Below are positions 1 to 4,955 of a stretch of 6,474 nucleotides of DNA, piece after piece. The stretch comes from Dehalococcoidia bacterium (lineage in GTDB: Bacteria; Chloroflexota; Dehalococcoidia; Dehalococcoidales; UBA3254). The translations under genes were made by a program, and so were the position numbers. Location: positions 1 through 6,474 of the forward strand of contig JAUYDO010000028.1 of the NCBI GenBank assembly GCA_030691835.1, written 5' to 3'. The notes under the pieces are model-generated. The model ran no database searches. It was not told where the DNA came from and saw only the letters and a list, made by a program, of their open reading frames with translations. Each line of letters opens with the position of its first letter. Within the stretch, counting starts at the first letter, position 1.

Positions 1-29
1 TATTGTCTTACAAATGCCTTTACAGTCTC

Positions 30-94
30 TGTCATTCCGGACTTGATCCGGAATCCATGTTGCCCTCTGGATTCCAGCCTGCGCTGGAATGACA
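30..94. repeat. Palindromic intergenic repeat, copy 1 (double hairpin)
   Basis: The element is bounded by a perfect 9-base inverted repeat, TGTCATTCC (30-38) and GGAATGACA (86-94). Inside are two perfect 8-base stems: ATTCCGGA/TCCGGAAT (34-41 with 47-54, loop 5) and ATTCCAGC/GCTGGAAT (71-78 with 83-90, loop 4). A further inner pair, GGAATCCA (50-57) and TGGATTCC (68-75), would allow one long cruciform or hairpin instead. It shares its outer TGTCA/TGACA ends and its GGAATCCA segment with the copy at 499-569. Short hairpins of this ATTCC...GGAAT type are dispersed in many bacterial genomes, the Neisseria dRS3 repeat being a known analogue. Nothing here encodes a transposase, so any mobility would be in trans. 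Confidence 0.75.
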
Positions 95-172
95 GCAACA
101 CCCTTTCATACGTCAAGATATATACGAGACACTAGACTAGCTAAAAAACACCAAATTGTAATAAAGGGGTAG

Positions 173-313
173 ATTGTAGAAGAATTATTTCAATCTTATA
201 GAAAAGCCCCGACTCAAAGTCAATATGTGAATAAACTTTCAGGAATAATAACTGAAAAGGAATTGAAATCTATACCCAAAGAAATTCCAAAGCCAGCCAA
301 AAGAAAAAAATAA
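173..313 (+). pseudogene. Possible C-terminal remnant of an AT-rich gene
   Basis: An open stretch of 46 codons runs from just after an in-frame TAG (170-172) to a TAA at 311-313. The peptide is lysine- and glutamate-rich and ends in a proline/lysine tail (PKEIPKPAKRKK), which looks like the C-terminus of a real protein. There is no ATG; the only in-frame alternative start is GTG at 227, with no Shine-Dalgarno sequence before it. Base composition is strikingly AT-rich compared with the genes from 669 onward, and palindromic repeats flank it on both sides. I do not recognise the family. It may be a decayed fragment of a transferred gene, or simply a chance open frame in AT-rich DNA. Confidence 0.25.
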
Positions 314-361
314 AATGATTCTTGGTTTTTAAAGAGCTGTCGCCTGAAAATACGGCAGTTA

Positions 362-436
362 TCCCTTCTCCCTTTGAGGGGAGAAGGTTAGGATGAGGGT
401 GAATACCCTCACTTAATTCTCTCTTTCAAGGGGCAA
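362..436. repeat. Large imperfect palindromic repeat
   Basis: The left arm contains a perfect 9-base stem, CCTTCTCCC (364-372) with GGGAGAAGG (379-387), loop 6. The centre of the element is a 7-base stem, TGAGGGT (394-400) with ACCCTCA (405-411), loop GAAT. The right arm (405-436) is an imperfect reverse complement of the left arm, so the whole unit is a degenerate inverted repeat of about 75 bases centred near 402. Similar 'CCTTCTCCCTTTGAGGGGAG' and 'GATGAGGGTGA' repeats recur in intergenic DNA of many environmental bacteria (recalled, not searched). No open frame lies within it. There is no T-rich run after either stem, so I do not call it a terminator. Confidence 0.65.
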
Positions 437-498
437 GTATCATAAGAATAAGCCATTTTACGCTGCACCACCCGCGAAGCAAAAATATACCCACGATA

Positions 499-569
499 TG
501 TCATTCCCGCGCAGGCGGGAATCCACCCCTTCATTCCACCGGTAGACCCCTGCCTTCGCAGGGGTGACA
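499..569. repeat. Palindromic intergenic repeat, copy 2 (double hairpin)
   Basis: The architecture matches the copy at 30-94: TGTCA at the left end (499-503), TGACA at the right end (565-569) and two perfect 8-base stems with 4-base loops. These are ATTCCCGC/GCGGGAAT (503-510 with 515-522) and ACCCCTGC/GCAGGGGT (546-553 with 558-565). The stem sequences differ from copy 1 but pairing is kept, and GGAATCCA is shared. The first hairpin fits the pattern ATTCCC-N8-GGGAAT described for Neisseria dRS3 repeats; this is a resemblance in form and does not show common origin. It lies about 100 bases upstream of the first intact gene. Confidence 0.75.
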
Positions 570-668
570 AGTGGCTTGAATGCTATTTTCTACGTAATGA
601 AATAATATATTTGGTAAATTATGCTTTTCCAGCCGGGCAGCGTAAAATAAGACCAGGAGTATCAGAAA

Positions 669-1346
669 GTGAAGATACTGGGACGCATCGCCGGCTGGAT
701 ATTCATAATCGCCATGCCCGCCCTGCTCATATCAGCGAGCATCGGCGGGGCGTTCAACAGCCAGTGGCTCTACGAGTACGGCTTTCAGAAGTACGGTGTC
801 AGCCAGACAACCGGACTCGCGCCTGCGGAGCTGTCAAAGGCGGCTAAAGCGCTCATCAGCTACTTCAACTCCGGCTACGAGTATATCAGCGTCACCGTGA
901 CAAAGGACGGCAAGCCTTTTGAGCTATTCACCCGCGAGGAGTCCATCCACTTCAAGGACGTCAAGGGTCTGGTATGGCTGGACTACACCGTTCTCCTTAT
1001 CTCTTTCCTGTACGCCCTCGGCTACGCGCTGGCGTGCGTCTTCTGTCATAGACCGGCGCACCGGCGCAGACTGGCGAAGGGGGTGATGGGCGGCAGTACC
1101 CTCACCCTCGGGCTGATGCTGGCTCTGGGCATCGGTTTCGCTGTCGGCTTCGAGCAGTTGTTCCTTCAGTTCCACTTCCTCGCCTTCACCAACCAGTTCT
1201 GGTCGGCTCCGGGCTACATGCTCAAGCTCTTCCCCGGCGGCTTCTGGTTTGACGCGACGGTCTTTTGCGTCTCCGCCGCCATCGGGCTGGCAGTGGTCCC
1301 GGGCTTAGCCGCCTTCTTTTACCTCAGACTCTCAAAAGAGCGCTAA
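669..1346 (+). CDS. TIGR01906/DUF1461 integral membrane protein, possible Lit-type lipoprotein transacylase
   Basis: The start is GTG at 669, chosen because AGGAG (655-659) lies nine bases upstream; no ATG start fits. The 225-residue product has four likely membrane segments at about 7-28, 104-125, 140-160 and 196-219, with a sizeable outer loop at about 30-100. Two hallmark segments of the family are present: a loop motif ending SIHFKDVKGL (His94, Asp97) and FEQLFLQFHFLAFTNQFW (His169) followed by KLFPGGFWFD. The DUF1461 family includes Lit, which moves an acyl chain within the lipid-modified cysteine of lipoproteins to give the lyso form. As I recall, Lit activity depends on two conserved histidines, and His94 and His169 are the natural candidates here. 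Family membership is fairly certain; Lit activity is inferred. It lies 93 bases upstream of lepB on the same strand. A TAAAAT at 643-648 could be a -10 box, but I see no good -35. Confidence 0.88.
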   Translation: MKILGRIAGWIFIIAMPALLISASIGGAFNSQWLYEYGFQKYGVSQTTGLAPAELSKAAKALISYFNSGYEYISVTVTKDGKPFELFTREESIHFKDVKGLVWLDYTVLLISFLYALGYALACVFCHRPAHRRRLAKGVMGGSTLTLGLMLALGIGFAVGFEQLFLQFHFLAFTNQFWSAPGYMLKLFPGGFWFDATVFCVSAAIGLAVVPGLAAFFYLRLSKER

Positions 1347-1419
1347 CCCTTGCACCTTTCCTCCGTTATAAAATAGGCGAAGCGCTTTTCTCTCAGATGA
1401 TTTAATCCGGGCGATACGC

Positions 1420-1425
1420 TATAAT
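1420..1425 (+). promoter_or_regulatory. Candidate -10 box for lepB-pyrE
   Basis: A perfect TATAAT sits 14 bases before the lepB ATG. Expected initiation near 1432 would leave a leader of only about eight bases, with weak Shine-Dalgarno-like AGAAAG (1432-1437) at its very start. No convincing TTGACA lies 16-18 bases upstream (the sequence there is about GATGATTT), so promoter strength is uncertain, and read-through from the upstream membrane-protein gene is also possible. Confidence 0.4.
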
Positions 1426-1439
1426 AATGCTAGAAAGCT

Positions 1440-1976
1440 ATGAAAAGTTTTTTTCGTGAAGTCGTAGTCACCTTCGCCATCGCCGTCGCGGTGTTCTTCC
1501 TGCTCCAGACCACCATCCAGAGCTCGGTGGTGGTGGGCAGTAGCATGGAGCCTTCGTTCCAGGACGGACAGCGACTCATCGTCAATAAGGCGGCTTACCG
1601 TTTCGGTGAGCCGTCACGGGGCGACATAATCATATTTCACCCTCCGAACGAGTTCGGCAGGGACTATATCAAGCGGGTCATCGGTCTCCCCGGCGACACC
1701 ATCGAGATAAAGAGGGGGACGGTATCGGTCAACGGCATCGCCATGAAGGAGCCTTACATCAAGGCGTCTCCGTACTACGATATTCCGCTGTACCGGGTCA
1801 AGGAGGACAGCTACTTCGTTCTGGGCGATAACCGCAACAACAGCAACGACTCCCACAACGGGTGGACGGTGCCGCGCCAGAACGTAATCGGCAAAGCCTT
1901 GCTCTCCATCTGGCCCCCCGACGAGTGGAGCCTGGCACCCAACTACCCCCTCCAGGAACAGGTCGGCTCAAGGTAA
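1440..1976 (+). CDS. lepB: Signal peptidase I
   Basis: This membrane-bound serine protease (family S26) cuts N-terminal signal peptides from exported proteins on the outer face of the membrane. The 178-residue product has one N-terminal membrane anchor (about 8-26) followed by the catalytic domain. The nucleophile is Ser35 in GSSMEPS and the general base is Lys78 in KRVIGLPGD. The late conserved box GDNRNNSNDSHNGW spans 129-142. The last part of the box differs from the common DSRxWG form but suits Chloroflexota-like enzymes. Length and the single anchor match the short Gram-positive type rather than the two-anchor E. coli enzyme. The ATG at 1440 starts immediately before the anchor. pyrE begins four bases after the stop, so the two are very likely co-transcribed. 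Lipoproteins such as the two in this window would be cut by signal peptidase II, not by this enzyme. Confidence 0.95.
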   Translation: MKSFFREVVVTFAIAVAVFFLLQTTIQSSVVVGSSMEPSFQDGQRLIVNKAAYRFGEPSRGDIIIFHPPNEFGRDYIKRVIGLPGDTIEIKRGTVSVNGIAMKEPYIKASPYYDIPLYRVKEDSYFVLGDNRNNSNDSHNGWTVPRQNVIGKALLSIWPPDEWSLAPNYPLQEQVGSR

Positions 1977-1980
1977 ATTC

Positions 1981-2547
1981 ATGACGGCACAAGAGCTCTT
2001 CGAGAAGTCCGGCGCTGTGCTCAAGGGACATTTCCTGCTTACCTCCGGACTGCACTCCCCGGTTTACTGGGAGAAGTTCCGCGTCCTGCAGTACCCCGGC
2101 TACACCGAACAGCTCTGCAAGATGATAGCCGACCACTTCAGGGACCAGAACATCCAGGTGGTCGCCGGTCCGACCACGGGCGGCATCATCCTGTCTTTCG
2201 AGGTCGCCCGCCAGCTCGGCGTGCGCGGCATCTTCGCCGAGAAGGAAGGCGAGGAACGGGAATTCCGCCGCGGCTTCTCCATCAGCCCCGGCGAGCGGGT
2301 GCTCATCGTGGACGACATCCTGACCACCGGCGGCTCCGTGCGGCAGGTGGTCTCAGCCGTAGCCAGGCACAAAGGCTCACTGGTCGGAATCGGGGTACTG
2401 GTCGACCGCTCGGAGCCCGCCTTAGGCGGGCTCGACTTCGGCGTTCCCCTGTTCAGCTGTCTCCGCTCGGAGACCATCACCTACAAGCCCGGTGAATGCC
2501 CGCTTTGCGTGGCTCGTGTCCCGCTGGTCAAGCCCGGCGGCGGCTAG
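1981..2547 (+). CDS. pyrE: Orotate phosphoribosyltransferase
   Basis: The enzyme joins orotate to PRPP to form OMP, the fifth step of de novo UMP synthesis, in the cytoplasm. The 188-residue protein carries the PRPP-binding signature VLIVDDILTTGGS at 107-119 (acidic pair Asp111-Asp112), an N-terminal HFLLTSGLHSPVY segment (17-29) and the flexible-loop region EKEGEEREFRRGF (87-99). The C-terminus GECPLC...PLVKPG is typical of the Thermus-type branch (TIGR01367 as I recall it), not the E. coli branch. ATG at 1981 follows AAGG (1970-1973) at seven bases; that site lies in the end of lepB, favouring translational coupling. Two oddities: a perfect palindrome at 2413-2433 adds what look like extra residues (EPAL) before GGLDFGVP, and the TAG stop overlaps the stop of the convergent mutL. 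Confidence 0.95.
   Translation: MTAQELFEKSGAVLKGHFLLTSGLHSPVYWEKFRVLQYPGYTEQLCKMIADHFRDQNIQVVAGPTTGGIILSFEVARQLGVRGIFAEKEGEEREFRRGFSISPGERVLIVDDILTTGGSVRQVVSAVARHKGSLVGIGVLVDRSEPALGGLDFGVPLFSCLRSETITYKPGECPLCVARVPLVKPGGG
2413..2433. repeat. Perfect palindrome inside pyrE
   Basis: Nine-base arms GAGCCCGCC (2413-2421) and GGCGGGCTC (2425-2433) are separated by TTA. The arms are entirely complementary, giving a very stable GC-rich hairpin on either strand. It is in frame and encodes EPALGGL, keeping pyrE open. No run of T follows on the plus strand, so it is not a standard intrinsic terminator. It might be a short palindromic element inserted in the gene, or a structure that slows antisense transcription running out of mutL. 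Confidence 0.6.
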
Positions 2548-4247
2548 GTCCTGCGGAACTCCCTCTCAAGCTGTCCCGAGCTCAGGTGTATAAGGGTCGG
2601 TCTGCCGTGCGGACAGGTGTGCGGTAGCTCGGACTGGCTCAACTGCTCAATCAGCTCACGCATCTCCGTATCGCTCAGCACCTTACCCGCCCGCACCGCG
2701 CCGTGACACGCCATCGATATCGCCATCTTTCCCTGCCAGTCGCCCCCGGACAGCGAGTCCAGCGTCTCCCTCAGCATCGCCTGCCAGTCACCGTCGTAGA
2801 GCAGTGCCGGCACGGCGCGCACCAGATAGGTGCGACTGCCGAAAGGCTCGAGGTCGAAGCCATACCGGGACAAATCGGCGAAGTGCGACTTCAGCACGAC
2901 GTCCTGTCGCGGCTCGACCTCCAGTGTCACCGGCTCGAGCAGTCCCTGTACCTCGAGCCGCTGTGCCGCCCTCTGCGCCCTGAGCTTGTCGAACAGGATG
3001 CGCTCGTGCGCCGCGTGCTGGTCGATGAGGTACAGTCCGTCCGGTCCCTCCGCTACTATATAACTCCCAGCCATCTGTCCCAGCACCCTCAATAGCGGCA
3101 GGGCTTGCCGGGGGGTGGTCGCCGGCTTCGACTCGAACAGGGACATTATCTCTTCCGGCGAGGGCGTCCCTCGCGGTTTCGTCACCGGCGCCGCCGGCGC
3201 GAAGCGGGTCGCCACCTCCTCGATTCTCGGTACCGGCGTCAGCCTGGTCAGAGCCTGCCTTACCGCCTTCTGCACCGCGCCGAAGACGGCGTGCTCGTTG
3301 CGGAACTTTATCTCCGTCTTCGCCGGGTGTATATTGACATCGGTCTCCTGCGGCGGCAGGAAGATATTGATGACGGCGACCGGGTGCTTGCCCTCGGTGA
3401 GGAAGCCCTGGTAAGCCTCCTCCACCGCCCAGGCGAGCATGCGACTGCTCACCCAGCGCCGGTTGACGAAGAAGGTTAGTCCGTCACGGTTGGAGCGGCT
3501 CACCTTAGGTGACCCGGCGAGCCCGCTCACCCGGACCCCAGAGTCCGATTTGCTTTCCCATTTATCATCGCGTCCGCCGACCTCGAGCATATTCTGTGCC
3601 ACCTCGATGCCGTAGACCTCAATCACGCTGTCTATGAGGTTGCCACTGCCCGTTGTGCGCAGGCTCACCCTGCCGTCCATAGCCAGTGTGAACCTCACCT
3701 CCGGGCGGGCGAGGGAGTAGCGGCTGACCACATCGGCGATACGACTGCTCTCGGTAGACCCGGACTTGAGGAACTTCAGTCGGGCGGGCACCCTGCGAAA
3801 AAGGTCGCGGACGGTGACCGCCGTGCCCTGGGGACAGCCACCTGGCTCTTTCTTCACCACGACGCCGTCCTCAAGGAGGATGGAGGTGCCTGCCGGTTCT
3901 GCGGCGGCGCGGGTGACCATCTCCATCCGGGCGACGGCGGCGATGCTGGGCAGCGCCTCCCCGCGGAAGCCCAGAGTGGCGATGCTCTCGAGGTCCTGCG
4001 TGCTCGATATCTTGCTGGTAGCGTGGCGCTGGAAGGCTAGCTCGACCTCCGGGGCGGAAATCCCGAAGCCGTTGTCCATGACCCTGATAAAGCTAACGCC
4101 ACCGCCCCGCACCTCGACCGAAATCTGGGTGGCGCCGGCGTCCAGCGAGTTCTCCACCAGCTCCTTCACCACGGAGGCTGGGCGCTCCACCACCTCTCCG
4201 GCGGCTATCTGCGCCACCACCCTGGGGTCAAGCACTCTGATAGGCAT
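2544..4247 (-). CDS. mutL: DNA mismatch repair protein MutL (endonuclease type)
   Basis: MutL couples mismatch recognition by MutS to strand incision. The 567-residue product starts at the ATG at 4247 (MPIRVLDPRV), which matches family N-termini; the open frame extends 20 codons further upstream, but that extension would precede the promoter. The N-terminal GHKL ATPase is complete: Glu29 and Asn33 in KELVENSLDAGA, DNGFGI (58-63) and TLGFRGEAL (91-99). A short linker at about 345-395 leads to the C-terminal dimerisation/nuclease domain, with DQHAAHE (409-415), ACHGAVR (513-519) and CPHGRP (545-550). These mark the metal-dependent nicking form found in bacteria lacking MutH. Position 420, usually Glu in DQHAx2Ex4E, is Asp here, a conservative change. 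A consensus promoter lies just upstream, with no Shine-Dalgarno. It converges with pyrE, overlapping it by four bases. Confidence 0.96.
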   Translation of the reverse strand: MPIRVLDPRVVAQIAAGEVVERPASVVKELVENSLDAGATQISVEVRGGGVSFIRVMDNGFGISAPEVELAFQRHATSKISSTQDLESIATLGFRGEALPSIAAVARMEMVTRAAAEPAGTSILLEDGVVVKKEPGGCPQGTAVTVRDLFRRVPARLKFLKSGSTESSRIADVVSRYSLARPEVRFTLAMDGRVSLRTTGSGNLIDSVIEVYGIEVAQNMLEVGGRDDKWESKSDSGVRVSGLAGSPKVSRSNRDGLTFFVNRRWVSSRMLAWAVEEAYQGFLTEGKHPVAVINIFLPPQETDVNIHPAKTEIKFRNEHAVFGAVQKAVRQALTRLTPVPRIEEVATRFAPAAPVTKPRGTPSPEEIMSLFESKPATTPRQALPLLRVLGQMAGSYIVAEGPDGLYLIDQHAAHERILFDKLRAQRAAQRLEVQGLLEPVTLEVEPRQDVVLKSHFADLSRYGFDLEPFGSRTYLVRAVPALLYDGDWQAMLRETLDSLSGGDWQGKMAISMACHGAVRAGKVLSDTEMRELIEQLSQSELPHTCPHGRPTLIHLSSGQLEREFRRT

Positions 4248-4257
4248 GTTACTTCGA

Positions 4258-4286
4258 ATTATACACGTAACCGTGTAAGCTGTCAA
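4258..4286 (-). promoter_or_regulatory. Full-consensus promoter for mutL with embedded inverted repeat
   Basis: Read on the minus strand, TTGACA (4286-4281) and TATAAT (4263-4258) are separated by exactly 17 bases, matching both sigma-70/sigma-A hexamers at all positions. Only ten bases separate TATAAT from the mutL ATG, so transcription should begin about two to five bases before the start codon. The bases between contain no Shine-Dalgarno, which fits a leaderless message. A perfect inverted repeat, TACACG and CGTGTA around a 4-base centre (4262-4277), fills much of the spacer and overlaps the -10 box, where a repressor could block polymerase. Confidence 0.8.
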
Positions 4287-4365
4287 GGCATTCCTCCACA
4301 TCGGCAAGGAAAAACAGAATAAAATAAAAGTAGGACAGTCTAGTTAAGCTGTACTGCCTGATTTT

Positions 4366-4372
4366 GAGGAGG
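4366..4372 (+). promoter_or_regulatory. Ribosome binding site of the cupredoxin gene
   Basis: GAGGAGG is the strongest Shine-Dalgarno in the window. It lies six bases before ATG 4379 and three before ATG 4376, which favours 4379. The TTG at 4364 overlaps this site and cannot sensibly be the start. Upstream, TAAAAT at 4320-4325 is a possible -10 box, but no convincing -35 accompanies it. Confidence 0.75.
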
Positions 4373-4378
4373 ACGATG

Positions 4379-4837
4379 ATGAAGTCGAAAATGACTATCA
4401 GCCGGATATTGATAGCCGTGACGGTGGTCTCGTTGCTGGTGGTGGCGGCGTGCGCCGCACCTCCGCCCACCCCAGCGCCCACTCCGACACCAGCACCTGC
4501 GCCGGCACCCGCTCCAAAACCGACACCCACGCCGACAGGCAAACCGGTGACCATCGACCTCACGGCGCGGGGCATGGCCTTCGATATGACCACCATCACC
4601 GTTCCCGCCGGTGCCGCGGTCACCATGAACTTCTCCAACAAGGATGTTGTGCCCCACGACTTCGCCCTGTACACCGATAGCACTGCCGTCACCGTTATCT
4701 ACAAAAGCGATACTGTCGCCGGCTCGTCTTCGAAGACATACACCTTCAACGCTCCCACCACGCCGGGGACTTACTACTTCCGCTGTGATATCCATCCCCT
4801 GGCGATGAAGGGCAGTTTTGTCGTCACCGCAAACTGA
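4379..4837 (+). CDS. Cupredoxin (plastocyanin/azurin-like) copper lipoprotein
   Basis: This is a lipid-anchored extracytoplasmic protein, probably a type 1 blue-copper electron carrier or copper-binding protein. With ATG 4379 it has 152 residues: a signal peptide with hydrophobic core at 10-24, a lipobox ending VAAC (lipidated Cys25), a low-complexity proline linker at 28-53 (repeated TP/AP pairs) and a cupredoxin domain at about 56-152. The expected copper ligands are all visible: His93 in VVPHDF, then Cys136, His139 and Met143 in FRCDIHPLAMKG. The His-x3-Met spacing resembles azurin. The Pro-rich linker would hold the domain away from the membrane. ATG 4376, one codon earlier, is an alternative start. 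It is divergent from mutL across 131 bases. The electron partner is not evident from the neighbours. Confidence 0.9.
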   Translation: MKSKMTISRILIAVTVVSLLVVAACAAPPPTPAPTPTPAPAPAPAPKPTPTPTGKPVTIDLTARGMAFDMTTITVPAGAAVTMNFSNKDVVPHDFALYTDSTAVTVIYKSDTVAGSSSKTYTFNAPTTPGTYYFRCDIHPLAMKGSFVVTAN

Positions 4838-4891
4838 TGTTCTGCATCACGAATTGCGTAGCTCGATGGCAGTTTCGCGGGAAGCTCACTA

Positions 4892-4921
4892 TTGACAAAA
4901 CCAGTCAACCTTGATTAAAGT
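4892..4921 (+). promoter_or_regulatory. Candidate promoter for the pilT-type gene
   Basis: A perfect TTGACA (4892-4897) is followed after 18 bases by TAAAGT (4916-4921), a four-of-six match to TATAAT. A small inverted repeat, TTGAC (4892-4896) and GTCAA (4904-4908), overlaps the -35 box. The start codon at 4956 would follow a leader of about 28 bases, with no strong Shine-Dalgarno (GAAG at 4944-4947 at best). Confidence 0.4.
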
Positions 4922-4955
4922 TATCGTTAGTCCCTGTAATTGCGAAGTATATGTA

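Noticed and set aside
30..569. CRISPR array from the repeated hairpins
   Set aside because: Only two copies of one family, more than 400 bases apart, with no regular spacing and no cas genes.
611..847. Plus-strand open frame overlapping the start of the membrane-protein gene
   Set aside because: Arg/His-rich composition without domains, begins at a poor start and overlaps a well-supported gene in another frame.
1380..1387. AAGCGCTT palindrome followed by TTC as a terminator before lepB
   Set aside because: An eight-base palindrome with no loop cannot form a useful RNA hairpin, and the T-run is too short.
2703..4278. Several plus-strand open frames across mutL
   Set aside because: They are arginine- and serine-rich shadows of the GC-rich mutL gene with no recognisable domains.
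4248..4307. Twenty-codon N-terminal extension of mutL
   Set aside because: The extension has no resemblance to MutL N-termini and would lie upstream of the likely transcription start; the family pattern begins at the ATG at 4247.
4249..4795. Two minus-strand open frames opposite the cupredoxin gene
   Set aside because: Their Gly/Ala and Arg-rich low-complexity sequence is the antisense of the proline linker; the plus strand has a signal peptide, copper ligands and a strong ribosome site.
4835..4849. TGATG...CATCA hairpin as a terminator for the cupredoxin gene
   Set aside because: Only five pairs, includes the stop codon, and no T-run follows.
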